From: an uncultured Ruminococcus sp.
Lineage (GTDB): Bacteria; Bacillota; Clostridia; Lachnospirales; Lachnospiraceae
NCBI GenBank assembly: GCA_900066355.1
Contig: FMEL01000013.1
Coordinates: 1-48,124 of the forward strand
Direction of reading: 5' to 3'
Length of the DNA: 48,124 bases
The notes below the pieces were generated by a model. The model was given only the letters and a program-made list of their open reading frames with translations. It searched no databases and was not told the origin of the DNA. Positions within the stretch are counted from its first letter, which is position 1, and each line of letters starts with the position of its first letter. Positions 32,977-42,416 of this stretch are shown here, one piece after another. Made by a program: the position numbers and the translations under genes.

Positions 32977-33903
32977 ATGGCAACAGTAAAATTAACAGAA
33001 CTGATGAAAGAAAGACAGCTCCTCTCCTTCGAACTCTTCCCGCCGAAGACAGACAAGGGAATGGAAAACCTTCCGGGTACAATCGAACATCTCTGTGAGT
33101 TCAAACCGGAATACATTTCTGTTACATACGGAGCAGGCGGCGGAAACGTCGGCACCAACAGAGAAGTATGTCAGATGGTTAAGAAAGCCGGCACTGTACC
33201 GGTAACTCATTTCACAGTTATCAAAAACACAAAAGAAGGAATCAAAGATCAGCTTGAAACTTATTTAAGCGAAGGTGTTGATCATATCCTTGCACTTCGT
33301 GGTGACTTCCCGCGTGGAGAGAATTCCACAGGCGGAGATTTCAACTATGCAACAGACCTTGTTAAATTTATCCGTAAAGAATTTGGTGACAAATTTGAAA
33401 TCGCAGTAGCAGGTTCACCGGAAGGACATATTGCATGTCGCAGCCTGGATGCTGATATATCTGTCCTTAAAATGAAACAGGACAACGGTGCTGACTATAT
33501 CATGACTCAGCTTTGCTGGGATATGGAACAGTTTGCACGCTGGCAGGACAAGATCCGCAAAGCCGGTGTTACAATGCCGATCGATGTAGGTATTATGCCA
33601 ATCCTTGATCAGGCTGCTACAATCAACATGGCACTGTCCCGTAACGGCTGCGTAATGGATCGTGAACTTTCCAGACTGATTTCCAAATACTGGATTTTCC
33701 CGAACCCATTCGACAAAGCTCCATTCGACGATGCTCTTGAGCAGAAGAAAGAAGATTTCAAGAAAGCCGGCATCGAATATACAATCAAACAGATTGATAA
33801 ATATCGCGCTCTCGGCGTAGAAGGTATCCATCTGTATGCACTGAACAAGTGGAAAGACGTAAGCGAGATCATCAAAGAATCCGGTATGCGTACACTTGTA
33901 TAA
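32977..33903 (+). CDS. metF: Methylenetetrahydrofolate reductase
   Basis: MetF reduces 5,10-methylene-THF to 5-methyl-THF, the last reductive step of the methyl branch and also a step toward methionine. The 308-aa flavoprotein has FELFPPKTDKGMENL near residues 18-32, the YISVTYGAGGG block near 45-55, HILALRGDFPRG near 99-110 and the FAI-type folate region; its TIM-barrel length is normal. Acetogen MetF often works with MetV and further electron-transfer subunits, but neither metV nor rnfC2 lies next to it here. I chose ATG 32977 behind GGAGGT over a GTG at 32962. Confidence 0.95.
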   Translation: MATVKLTELMKERQLLSFELFPPKTDKGMENLPGTIEHLCEFKPEYISVTYGAGGGNVGTNREVCQMVKKAGTVPVTHFTVIKNTKEGIKDQLETYLSEGVDHILALRGDFPRGENSTGGDFNYATDLVKFIRKEFGDKFEIAVAGSPEGHIACRSLDADISVLKMKQDNGADYIMTQLCWDMEQFARWQDKIRKAGVTMPIDVGIMPILDQAATINMALSRNGCVMDRELSRLISKYWIFPNPFDKAPFDDALEQKKEDFKKAGIEYTIKQIDKYRALGVEGIHLYALNKWKDVSEIIKESGMRTLV

Positions 33904-33984
33904 CTCGAAGTAAGACTAGAAAGACTAAATTACGGATTTATAATTTTATAAATGCGGAATTAGAGCAGGAGGCACTCTATTATT

Positions 33985-34755
33985 ATGGCACACGTGATTG
34001 CTGTCGCCGGAAAAGGCGGCGTTGGTAAAACTACTTTATGCGGAATGCTGATTCAGTATCTTTGCGAACAGGGCAAAGGACCGATCCTTGCAGTAGATGC
34101 AGATGCAAACTCCAATCTGAATGAAGTCCTCGGAGTGGAAGTTGAGACAACTCTCGGCGACGTCAGAGAAGAAATTGCACAGGCAGAACTGGTTAAAGAA
34201 AGCCCGATTCCGAAAGGAATGTCCAAAGCAGATTACGCAGAGATGCGTTTTGAGGATGCGTTAACTGAAGAAGATGACTTTGACCTTCTCGTTATGGGAA
34301 GAACACAGGGAAAAGGCTGTTACTGTTATGTAAATGGTCTGCTTCAGGCGCAGCTTGCAAAATATCAGAACCACTATCCTTATATCGTTGTGGATAACGA
34401 GGCAGGTATGGAACATATCAGCCGAGGTGTCCTTCCGTCCATGCAGACAGCAATCCTTGTCAGTGACTGCTCCAGAAGAGGAGTTCAGGCGGTTGGCAGA
34501 ATTGCAAAACTGATCGACGAATGCAATATGCATCCGGAATCAGTAGGGCTTATTGTGAACCGTGCACCGAAAGGTGAACTGAATGATGGAATCAAAGAAG
34601 AAATAGAGAAACAGGGTCTGCACCTTCTCGGTGTAGTTCCGCAGGATGACACAGTCTATGAATATGACTGCGAAGGCCGTCCGACAGCGTCTCTTCCGGA
34701 AGATAATCCGGTGAAAGTCGCACTGAAAGAAATTATCAAAAACTTAAATCTGTAA
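33985..34755 (+). CDS. cooC: CooC-type nickel-insertion ATPase (first copy)
   Basis: A 256-aa MinD/ParA-like ATPase that inserts nickel into CO dehydrogenase or acetyl-CoA synthase. The deviant Walker A motif GKGGVGKTT spans residues 9-17 and a CxC nickel site is at C112-Y113-C114 (GKGCYCYVNG), both hallmarks of CooC. VDNEAGMEHISRG is the Walker B-like region. The start follows AGGAGG. Hairpins separate it from acsA. A second paralogue lies 2.1 kb downstream; the upstream position suggests this copy matures the CODH AcsA, but which enzyme each serves is inference. Confidence 0.93.
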   Translation: MAHVIAVAGKGGVGKTTLCGMLIQYLCEQGKGPILAVDADANSNLNEVLGVEVETTLGDVREEIAQAELVKESPIPKGMSKADYAEMRFEDALTEEDDFDLLVMGRTQGKGCYCYVNGLLQAQLAKYQNHYPYIVVDNEAGMEHISRGVLPSMQTAILVSDCSRRGVQAVGRIAKLIDECNMHPESVGLIVNRAPKGELNDGIKEEIEKQGLHLLGVVPQDDTVYEYDCEGRPTASLPEDNPVKVALKEIIKNLNL

Positions 34756-34761
34756 AAAAGA

Positions 34762-34851
34762 CCCTTGCTGTCAAAACTGGCAGCAAGGGCATTTGTGCTG
34801 GAAAAAGCACTTTTTATTAATTTAAAAATAACCCATGGCGGGGGATGGGTT
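34762..34851 (+). terminator. Attenuator-like hairpins between cooC and acsA
   Basis: Three hairpins follow cooC: CCCTTGCTG/CAGCAAGGG (34762-34770 with 34781-34789), GTGCT/AGCAC (about 34796-34810) with a TTTTT run at 34811-34815, and AACCCAT/ATGGGTT (34830-34836 with 34845-34851). The second resembles an intrinsic terminator and may lower transcription into acsA or be a separate unit boundary. No clear promoter is visible downstream of it. Confidence 0.55.
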
Positions 34852-34932
34852 CTGTCAGTGAGGTTATTACATAAAAAAAGAAAGAAAAGAAAAATACATG
34901 TCAAATCATGTATCGTTAAAAGGAGGTCTATA

Positions 34933-36825
34933 ATGAGTGAATTCAAATTAACTACAGTGGAAGAATTTGAAGCTGCTACCAACAGACTGTTGGAAACTGG
35001 CGCAAAGGTAGGCGCAGATGCATGGCAGTTTCGTGTAAAAAACCAGACTCCACACTGTAAGTTCGGCGAGCAGGGTATCTGCTGTCGAATCTGTGCTATG
35101 GGACCATGCCGTATCACACCTAAGGCTCCGAGAGGAATCTGCGGATGTGACGCACACGGTATCGTAGGAAGAAACTTCCTGAAATTTACAGCAGGCGGTG
35201 CAGCTACTCATTCTGATCACGGTCGTGAGATCTGCCACACACTGTACTGTGCAAAAGAAGACGGAAACTATAAGGTAAAAGATCCTGAGAAACTGATCCG
35301 TATTGCAAAAGAATGGGGCGTAGAAACAGAAGGAAAAGATATCTATGATCTGGCTCATGAGATGGCTGAGATTGGTCTGATGGAATATGGTAAACCATTC
35401 GGATATCAGAGATTCCTTGACAGAATGCCGGAAGGACAGAAAGAAAAACTGATCGAGAACGAAATCGCACCACGTGCTATCGACCGTGAGGTTTCAACTT
35501 CTATGCATATGGCCCATATGGGATGTTCTTCTCTTCCGGAAGCACTTGTAAAACAGTCCCTTCGCTGCGGTATGGCTGATGGATGGGGCGGTTCCATGAT
35601 GGGAACAGAGTTCTCTGACGTACTGTTCGGAACTCCGAAGCCGATTGATACAGAAGCTAACCTTGGTGTAATGGTTGAAGAAAACGTAAACATCGTTGTA
35701 CATGGACATGATCCGAGCCTTTCTGAGATGATCTGTGAATATGCAGACAGCAAAGAAATGATCGATTATGCAAAATCCGTAGGAGCTAAAGGAATCACAG
35801 TTTCCGGTGTATGCTGTACTTCAAACGAAGTAGCTATGCGTCGTGGTGTTCCGATGGCTGGTAACTTCCTGCAGCAGGAAAACGTAGTACTGACAGGCGC
35901 CTGCGAAGCAATCGTAGTAGACGTTCAGTGTATTTTCCCGGCCTTAGGACCTCTGAGCAAATGCTTCCACACCAAATTTATCACAACTTCTCCGATCGCT
36001 CAGATGCCGGATTCTGAATTCATCAGATTCAACGCTGAGACAGCAGGAGAAAACGCAAAAGCAATCGTTAAGATGGCTATCGATAACTTCAAGAACAGAA
36101 AACCAGAACTTGTACATATCCCGCAGCTGAAACAGAAAGCTACTGTTGGTTACTCAGTAGAAGCAATTGTTAAAGTTCTTGACGGTGTTACAAACTCTCA
36201 GGTAGACGAAACAGGAACAACCAAACCATTACTTGAGTGCATCACTTCCGGTGTTATCCGTGGTGCTGTTGCTATGGTTGGATGTAACAATCCTAAGATC
36301 CGTCCTGACTATGCACATATCGAACTGATGAAGAAATGTATCGCAAACGATATCGTTGTCATCGCTTCCGGATGTTCAGCACAGGCAGCTGCAAAAGCTG
36401 GTCTGATGGACAAATCCGCAAGAGAACTCTGCGGTGCAGGTCTGAAACGTGTCTGTGAGCTGGCTGATATCCCGCCGGTACTCCACATGGGATCCTGCGT
36501 AGATATCTCCCGTATGATGATCCTGGCTGCTGAACTTGCAAAAGATTCAGGACTTCAGATCAATCAGCTTCCGGTAGTCGGATGTGCTCCTGAGTGGATG
36601 TCTGAAAAAGCGGTATCCATCGGTAACTACGTAGTAGGTACTGGTATTGATACCTTCCTTGGTGTTGATCCATATGTTTCCGGTTCTTCAGAGATGGGTG
36701 AACTTCTTACAGAAGGAACAAGAAAATGGACAGGTGCTGCTTACACAGTAGAAACAGATATCGAGAAATTAGTTGATCTGATGATCGAAAGAATTGAAGA
36801 AAAGAGAACAGCATTAGGAATCTAA
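34933..36825 (+). CDS. acsA: Carbon monoxide dehydrogenase catalytic subunit (CODH, AcsA/CooS)
   Basis: AcsA interconverts CO2 and CO at a Ni-Fe-S C-cluster and passes CO to acetyl-CoA synthase. The 630-aa protein has the N-terminal cluster cysteines: C42 and C50 for the D-cluster, then C51, C54 and C59 in CCRICAMGPC with a further Cys at 70/72 for the B-cluster. C-cluster regions are conserved: MAHMGCSSLPEA, VCCTSNEVAMRRG, GCNNPKIRPD, ASGCSAQAAAKAG and MGSCVDISR. The start follows AGGAGG (34921-34926); an in-frame opening at 34765 would run through the hairpins. A nickel-insertion gene lies on each side. Confidence 0.97.
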   Translation: MSEFKLTTVEEFEAATNRLLETGAKVGADAWQFRVKNQTPHCKFGEQGICCRICAMGPCRITPKAPRGICGCDAHGIVGRNFLKFTAGGAATHSDHGREICHTLYCAKEDGNYKVKDPEKLIRIAKEWGVETEGKDIYDLAHEMAEIGLMEYGKPFGYQRFLDRMPEGQKEKLIENEIAPRAIDREVSTSMHMAHMGCSSLPEALVKQSLRCGMADGWGGSMMGTEFSDVLFGTPKPIDTEANLGVMVEENVNIVVHGHDPSLSEMICEYADSKEMIDYAKSVGAKGITVSGVCCTSNEVAMRRGVPMAGNFLQQENVVLTGACEAIVVDVQCIFPALGPLSKCFHTKFITTSPIAQMPDSEFIRFNAETAGENAKAIVKMAIDNFKNRKPELVHIPQLKQKATVGYSVEAIVKVLDGVTNSQVDETGTTKPLLECITSGVIRGAVAMVGCNNPKIRPDYAHIELMKKCIANDIVVIASGCSAQAAAKAGLMDKSARELCGAGLKRVCELADIPPVLHMGSCVDISRMMILAAELAKDSGLQINQLPVVGCAPEWMSEKAVSIGNYVVGTGIDTFLGVDPYVSGSSEMGELLTEGTRKWTGAAYTVETDIEKLVDLMIERIEEKRTALGI

Positions 36826-36868
36826 TCTGCTGTAATCTAAAATTGTAATAAAAGGTGGATGACATAAA

Positions 36869-37642
36869 ATGAAAATAGCAGTTACAGGAAAAGGCGGCGT
36901 AGGCAAAACTACTTTTGCAGCAACGCTCGCGAGATTGTATGCAGCAGAGGGCAGACCGGTACTTGCAGCAGATGTGGATCCGGATGCAAATCTTGGCCTG
37001 GCACTGGGGTTTGATGAAGAAACACTGGATTCTATCGTTCCGATTTCCAAAATGCGTAAGCTTGTGGAGGAACGTACAGGAGCAACTGCAGGAAATCAGT
37101 TCTATCATCTGAACCCAAAGGTAGACGATATTCCGGATAAATACGGTAAGGTCTGCAACGGCGTACGGCTCCTTGTCCTGGGAACTGTCGAGACAGGCGG
37201 CGGCGGATGTGTATGTCCGGAGCATGTAATGCTGAAACGTATTATTAATAATCTGGTGTTGAGAAGAGAAGATGTGGTGATTCTTGATATGGAAGCCGGC
37301 CTGGAACATCTCGGCAGAGGAACCACAGAGGGAGTTGACGCATTTATCGTAGTGATCGAACCAGGTGCAAGAAGCGTACAGACCTACAAGAATGTCAAGC
37401 GACTTGCCGGTGATCTTGGAGTAGCACAGGTTAAGGTTGTGGCAAACAAGGTCAGAAACACAGAAGATGAGGAATTTATCCGTTCCAGAATTCCGGCAGA
37501 AGACCTTCTTGGTATACTCCATTACAATACGGAGGTTATCGACGCTGACCGTCAGGGTAAATCCCCTTATGATTTCAGTGAGACTGTAACAGCTGAAATC
37601 ACAAAAATAAAAGAAAAGATTGATCAGAATTCAAATCTTTAA
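36869..37642 (+). CDS. CooC/AcsF-type nickel-insertion ATPase (second copy)
   Basis: A 257-aa MinD-family ATPase with deviant Walker A GKGGVGKTT at residues 7-15 and a CxC nickel site C114-V115-C116 (GGGGCVCPEH). It is only distantly similar to the first copy, which differs in the CxC surroundings. DMEAGLEHLGRG is the Walker B-like region. Lying directly upstream of acsB (17 bp), it corresponds in position to acsF of other acetogens and may mature acetyl-CoA synthase. The start follows AAAGGTGG. Confidence 0.92.
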   Translation: MKIAVTGKGGVGKTTFAATLARLYAAEGRPVLAADVDPDANLGLALGFDEETLDSIVPISKMRKLVEERTGATAGNQFYHLNPKVDDIPDKYGKVCNGVRLLVLGTVETGGGGCVCPEHVMLKRIINNLVLRREDVVILDMEAGLEHLGRGTTEGVDAFIVVIEPGARSVQTYKNVKRLAGDLGVAQVKVVANKVRNTEDEEFIRSRIPAEDLLGILHYNTEVIDADRQGKSPYDFSETVTAEITKIKEKIDQNSNL

Positions 37643-37659
37643 AAACAGGAGGTATTAAA

Positions 37660-39789
37660 GTGACTTTATTTGATAGAGTATTCAGCGGAAATGATGCTGT
37701 ATATGGTTTAACAGAGGGCGCTATTGATGGAGCAATCGCTCAGTATGGCGAAGACAAAGCTGTCAGCTTCCCGAACACCGCTTACAGCCTTCCATGTTAC
37801 TATGCTGTAACAGGAACCAAAGTTACGACTTTAAAAGAATTAAAAGAAGCTCTTGGTGTTGTTAAAACACTTATGACAAGAGAAAAAAGATTAAACGATG
37901 CATTCATGTCCGGTGTTGCTACAGCACTTTGCGCAGAATTCATTGAAGTTCTCAAATATATTGATGGTGCAACACCATACGAAGAACCATGCTACGGACA
38001 TCTTGCAGATGCAGTAATCCGTGAACTTGGTGTTCCGCTTGTAACAGGAGATATCCCTGGTGTAGCTGTAATCCTTGGCTCTGCTCCATCCGTAGAAGAA
38101 GGTGTTGCTCTTGTAAAGAGCTATCAGGCACAGGGTATCCTCGTAACACTGGTTGGCGGAATCATCGATCAGGTTGCAGAAGCAGGAATGAAGACAGGTG
38201 CAAACGTACGTGTTATTCCGCTTGGCAAAGACGTTACAGCAGTTATCCATGTAGTATCCGTTGCACTTCGTGCAGCACTGATCTTCGGTAATGTAACACC
38301 GGGTGATGCAGGCACACTTATGAAATATACAATGGATCGTGTACCGGCATTCGTTAACGCATTCAAACCTCTGGATGACGTGATCGTAGCTTGTGGAGCT
38401 GGTGCTATCGCACTTGGATTCCCGGTAATCACAAACGAAACAGAAAACATCTTCCGTGTACCAAAGAGCCTGATCGTTCAGGAAGACGTAAGCAAATTCA
38501 ATGCTACATCTCTTGAAGCTCGTGACATCAAGATCAAGATCACAAATATTGATATTCCGGTTGCATTTGCATCCGCATTCGAAGGTGAGATCATCCGTCG
38601 TAAAGACATGCAGGTTGAGTTCGATGGTTCCCGTGTAGACTGTGCAGAGCTTGTACAGACATGTGACGCTTCCGAAGTAGAAGATCACAAGATCACAGTA
38701 GTTGGACCGGAAGTAGACGACATGGAACTTGGAAGCAAGAACAGCATCGCCTATATTGTAAAAGTTGCAGGCAAGAACATGCAGCCAGACTTTGAACCGG
38801 TTATCGAGCGTAAATTCCATAACTACATCAACTGTATCGAAGGTGTATACCATACAGGACAGCGTGATATGCAGCGTATCCGTATCAGCATTGATGCATT
38901 CAACGCAGGCTTCAAGATCAAACATATCGGTGAAGTTCTTTACGCTTCTGTTAAGAACGAGTTTGACGCAGTTGTTGACAAATGTGAAGTTGTTATCTAT
39001 ACAGATCCGGCAGAATGTACAAGAGTACGTCATGAAGTTGCAATCCCGATCTTTGACAAACGTGATGAACGTCTTGATACTCTGACAGATGAATCTGTAG
39101 ACGTATATTACAGCTGTATCCTCTGCCAGGCATTCTCCCCGAGCCATGTCTGCGTAGTAACACCAGAAAGACTTGGTCTCTGCGGTGCCGTTTCATGGCT
39201 GGATGCAAAAGCAACACATCAGCTTGATCCGAACGGACCTTGCCAGGTTATCACAAAAGAACGTCCGATTGATGAGAACCTTGGTTCTTACGAAGACGTT
39301 GATGAAGCAGTTCAGAAATTCTCACAGGGTGCGCTGGAGCACGTTACACTGTACTCCATCATGCAGGATCCTATGACTTCCTGTGGATGCTTCGAGTGTA
39401 TCTGCGGTATCGAGCCATTCTCCAACGGTGTTGTAATTGCAAACCGTGAGTATGCAGGCATGACACCACTTGGAATGACATTCCCTGAAATGGCATCCAT
39501 GACAGGCGGCGGTGTTCAGACACCTGGTTTCATGGGACATGGAAAACACTTCATTTCCTCTAAGAAATTTATGAAGGCTGAAGGCGGTATCGAACGTATC
39601 GTATGGATGCCGAAAGAACTGAAAGAATTCGTTGCTGAACGTCTGAATAAGACAGCACAGGAACTTTACGGAATTGAAAACTTCACTGATATGATCGGTG
39701 ATGAGACAGTAGCAACAGATCCGGAAGCACTGGTTGAATACCTGACCGAAAAAGGACATCCGGCACTTGCAATGGATCCAATGATGTAA
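37660..39789 (+). CDS. acsB: CO-methylating acetyl-CoA synthase (AcsB)
   Basis: AcsB joins CO, the methyl group from the corrinoid protein and CoA into acetyl-CoA at the A-cluster. The 709-aa protein has the N-terminal CODH-binding domain, a central domain and the C-terminal A-cluster domain. The cluster cysteines C486, C489, C498 and C508 have exactly the spacing of the Moorella enzyme, and C575-G576-C577 forms the distal nickel site (TSCGCFECICG). The start is a GTG at 37660 behind AGGAGG. It is followed by a hairpin and then by a new promoter, so acsDC is partly uncoupled. Confidence 0.97.
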   Translation: MTLFDRVFSGNDAVYGLTEGAIDGAIAQYGEDKAVSFPNTAYSLPCYYAVTGTKVTTLKELKEALGVVKTLMTREKRLNDAFMSGVATALCAEFIEVLKYIDGATPYEEPCYGHLADAVIRELGVPLVTGDIPGVAVILGSAPSVEEGVALVKSYQAQGILVTLVGGIIDQVAEAGMKTGANVRVIPLGKDVTAVIHVVSVALRAALIFGNVTPGDAGTLMKYTMDRVPAFVNAFKPLDDVIVACGAGAIALGFPVITNETENIFRVPKSLIVQEDVSKFNATSLEARDIKIKITNIDIPVAFASAFEGEIIRRKDMQVEFDGSRVDCAELVQTCDASEVEDHKITVVGPEVDDMELGSKNSIAYIVKVAGKNMQPDFEPVIERKFHNYINCIEGVYHTGQRDMQRIRISIDAFNAGFKIKHIGEVLYASVKNEFDAVVDKCEVVIYTDPAECTRVRHEVAIPIFDKRDERLDTLTDESVDVYYSCILCQAFSPSHVCVVTPERLGLCGAVSWLDAKATHQLDPNGPCQVITKERPIDENLGSYEDVDEAVQKFSQGALEHVTLYSIMQDPMTSCGCFECICGIEPFSNGVVIANREYAGMTPLGMTFPEMASMTGGGVQTPGFMGHGKHFISSKKFMKAEGGIERIVWMPKELKEFVAERLNKTAQELYGIENFTDMIGDETVATDPEALVEYLTEKGHPALAMDPMM

Positions 39790-39792
39790 ACA

Positions 39793-39832
39793 CCTCGAGG
39801 GCCAGGAGTGCTTGAACTCCTGACCCGGGGGT
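39793..39832 (+). terminator. GC-rich hairpin after acsB
   Basis: CAGGAGT (about 39804-39810) pairs with ACTCCTG (about 39817-39823), extended by an imperfect outer stem. Only TTTAA follows, so it may be a weak terminator or a 3'-end stabilising structure. The rest of 39833-39950 shows no gene. Confidence 0.55.
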
Positions 39833-39952
39833 TTAACCTTGAAAATCGAATCACAACGTAAAGCTGTTACAAACAACCGGCTGTGACAGTGCAAAATCTT
39901 TGCACATGTGACGATTTTTGATATTTTTTTAACGTAAAAGACCTGTGTTATC

Positions 39953-39981
39953 TTGTCACTGGTAATTTTATGTAGTATAAT
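39953..39981 (+). promoter_or_regulatory. Internal sigma-A promoter before acsD
   Basis: TTGTCA (39953-39958) and TATAAT (39976-39981) are separated by 17 bp. It would start a transcript near 39988, about 35 nt before acsD. Confidence 0.85.
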
Positions 39982-40022
39982 AGTAGTTGAGTTTTTAATA
40001 ATTTAGAGGAGGCTTATGAGAA

Positions 40023-40964
40023 ATGCCGTTTAATCAGAAACCACAGAAATTTAATGCAAAGATTAACGCTGTCACAATCGGAAGCGGAGATAAGACTGTG
40101 ACAATCGGCGGAGAAAATTCTTTCCCGTTCTACACCTTTGATGCACCGACAGAGAACACACCAAAGATCGGTGTTGAGATTTCAGACCTGGGTCTGGATG
40201 AGTTTTCAGAAGGTGTAAAAGCTTATTATGAAGGCGCTACTTCCATGGCTGATATCGCAAAAAAAGCAGCAGCTATCGAAGGCGCAGATTTTGTTGCCCT
40301 CATCCTTGACGGTGGAGATCCGAACGGGGTAAACAAATCTATCGATGAACTGATCGAGGTTGTTAAAGAAGTAGCAGGTGCTATTGACTGTCCACTGGTT
40401 GTAGAAGGCTGCAAAAACGTAGAGAAGGATGCGGAACTTCTCCCGAAAGTAGCAGAAGTCCTTCAGGGAAGAAATGCCCTTCTTCTTTCCGAAAAAGAAG
40501 AAAACTACAAAGCAATCGGTGCAGCAGCAGGTCTTGCTTACAATCAGATCGTCGGCGCTGAATCAGCCGTTGATATCAACCTTGCAAAACAGTTAAACGT
40601 TGTTACTACACAGCTTGGTGTTGATGCGAAGAAAATCGTTATGAACATCGGTAGTGCAGCAGCTGGTTACGGATATGAGTACGTTGTTTCTACAATGGAC
40701 CGTATCAAAGGTGCAGCATTAGGTCAGAACGACAACATGCTGCAGATGCCTATTATTACACCTGTATCCGCAGAGACATGGGCAGTTAAAGAAGCAACCG
40801 CTTCTGAAGCTGATATGCCTGAATGGGGATCAGCAGACGAGCGTGGAATCGATATGGAAGTTATGACAGCAGCAGCAGACCTTGCAGCTGGTTCTGATGC
40901 CGTAATCTTAAGACATCCGGAGTCTGTCAAGACTATTTCCAAACTGATCAAAGCACTTGCGTAA
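40023..40964 (+). CDS. acsD: Corrinoid iron-sulfur protein small subunit (AcsD)
   Basis: AcsD is the small subunit of the corrinoid iron-sulfur protein that carries the methyl group from AcsE to AcsB. The 313-aa TIM-barrel protein matches the CdhD/AcsD family: SFPFYTFDAPTENTPKIGVEISD near the N-terminus, LILDGGDPNGVNKS, and VMNIGSAAAGYGYEYVVSTMDRIK in the second half. The ATG at 40023 follows GAGGAGG (40006-40012). An ATG at 40016 opens only a five-codon frame. It lies 25 bp upstream of acsC. Confidence 0.95.
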   Translation: MPFNQKPQKFNAKINAVTIGSGDKTVTIGGENSFPFYTFDAPTENTPKIGVEISDLGLDEFSEGVKAYYEGATSMADIAKKAAAIEGADFVALILDGGDPNGVNKSIDELIEVVKEVAGAIDCPLVVEGCKNVEKDAELLPKVAEVLQGRNALLLSEKEENYKAIGAAAGLAYNQIVGAESAVDINLAKQLNVVTTQLGVDAKKIVMNIGSAAAGYGYEYVVSTMDRIKGAALGQNDNMLQMPIITPVSAETWAVKEATASEADMPEWGSADERGIDMEVMTAAADLAAGSDAVILRHPESVKTISKLIKALA

Positions 40965-40989
40965 GGAATAATAGGAGGAAAAAATAGCT

Positions 40990-42336
40990 ATGGCACTGAA
41001 TGGTATTCAGATTTTTAAATTAACACCAAAGAAAAACTGTAAGGAATGTGGATGTCCGACATGTATGGCTTTCTCCATGAAAGTTGCACAGGGCGCAATG
41101 CAGATTGAGCAGTGTCCACATATGTCTGACGAAGCACTGGCTTCTCTGTCTGAGGCAACTGCTCCGCCGATGAAGACAATCAAGATCGGAACAGGTGATG
41201 CAGAATTCACTCTCGGAGGAGAAACTGTTCTGTTCAGACATGAAAAAACATTTGTAAGCAAACCAAGATACGCTGTATCCCTTTGCACATGCATGGATGA
41301 TGCAGAAGTAGATGCTAAGCTTGCAGCAATCCCACATGTAGACTATGACCGTATCGGTGAGAGAATGCATGTAGAGCTTGTATATGTAAACTGTGATGCA
41401 GATGCAGACGCAGCAAAATATACAGCACTTGTAGAAAAAGCAAAAGGTCTTGGAAGAACTCTGGTTCTCGGATGTACAGATCCTGAGATCGCAAAAGCAG
41501 CTCTTGAAGTATGCAAAGATGGCAAACCGGTTCTGAACGGTGCAAATGCTTCCAACTACGAAGCAATGAATGCTGTTGCTACAGAAGCTGGTGTTGTTCT
41601 CGGTGTATCCGGTAAAGACCTGAACGAATTATATGACACAGTAGCAGCACTTGAAAAACTTGGCAACAAGAACCTTGTTCTTGACACAACAGGCGCTGAC
41701 GTCAAAGAAACCTTCGCAAACACTGTACAGGTTCGTCGTGCAGCACTGAAAGATCAGGACAGAACATTTGGATATCCATCCATCGTTAACCTGGTTAAAA
41801 TTGCTAAGGGAGATCATCATTTACAGGCAGCACTTGCTTCCATATTTACAATGAAATACGGTTCCATCATCGTTATGGAACAGATGACCTATGCAGAGGC
41901 ACTTCCACTGTTCGGTCTTCGTCAGAACGTATATACAGACCCACAGAAACCGATGAAAGTAGAGCCGGGTATCTACCCACTCAACGGAGCAGATGAGAAC
42001 TCTCTCGTTGTTACAACTGTAGACTTCGCTCTTACATATTTCGTAGTTTCCGGTGAGCTGGAGCGTTCCGGTGTTCCGCTTAATCTTGTAATCAATGATG
42101 CAGGCGGACTTTCCGTACTGACATCCTGGGCAGCTGGTAAATTCTCCAGCACCAGCATTTCTGAGTACATCAAAGAAGAAGTAGAGCCGAAGGTAAAATG
42201 CCGTAAACTCGTTATTCCGGGTAAAGTAGCAGTCCTCAAGGGTGACCTTGAAGCAAAACTTCCGGGATGGGAGATTATCGTAGGACCTAGAGAAGCAGTA
42301 CAGCTTGTGAAATTCTTAAAAGATATGCAGGCATAA
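40990..42336 (+). CDS. acsC: Corrinoid iron-sulfur protein large subunit (AcsC)
   Basis: AcsC binds the cobamide and a [4Fe-4S] cluster and is methylated on cobalt. The 448-aa protein starts with the cluster motif C17-x2-C20-x4-C25-x16-C42 (NCKECGCPTC ... EQC), then the TIM-barrel domain, then the C-terminal corrinoid-binding domain (about 325-448, DAGGLSVLTSWAAGKF). The start follows AGGAGG. It should form a heterodimer with AcsD, encoded just upstream. Confidence 0.96.
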   Translation: MALNGIQIFKLTPKKNCKECGCPTCMAFSMKVAQGAMQIEQCPHMSDEALASLSEATAPPMKTIKIGTGDAEFTLGGETVLFRHEKTFVSKPRYAVSLCTCMDDAEVDAKLAAIPHVDYDRIGERMHVELVYVNCDADADAAKYTALVEKAKGLGRTLVLGCTDPEIAKAALEVCKDGKPVLNGANASNYEAMNAVATEAGVVLGVSGKDLNELYDTVAALEKLGNKNLVLDTTGADVKETFANTVQVRRAALKDQDRTFGYPSIVNLVKIAKGDHHLQAALASIFTMKYGSIIVMEQMTYAEALPLFGLRQNVYTDPQKPMKVEPGIYPLNGADENSLVVTTVDFALTYFVVSGELERSGVPLNLVINDAGGLSVLTSWAAGKFSSTSISEYIKEEVEPKVKCRKLVIPGKVAVLKGDLEAKLPGWEIIVGPREAVQLVKFLKDMQA

Positions 42337-42358
42337 GCCGCATAAAATAAAATTTATG

Positions 42359-42384
42359 CTCAGGGAGAACGAATACTCCCTGAG
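42359..42384 (+). other. Intercistronic hairpin between acsC and acsE
   Basis: A perfect 9-bp stem CTCAGGGAG (42359-42367) / CTCCCTGAG (42376-42384) lacks a T-run. It is more likely an mRNA processing or stability element than a terminator. Confidence 0.6.
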
Positions 42385-42416
42385 ACATCTAAAACCATGT
42401 AAAGGAGAACACAGGT

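Noticed and set aside
37891..39147. 418-codon minus-strand frame inside acsB
   Set aside because: It is antisense to a gene with clear A-cluster motifs; its composition is Cys/Tyr/Phe-rich as expected from a shadow frame, and there is no ribosome site.
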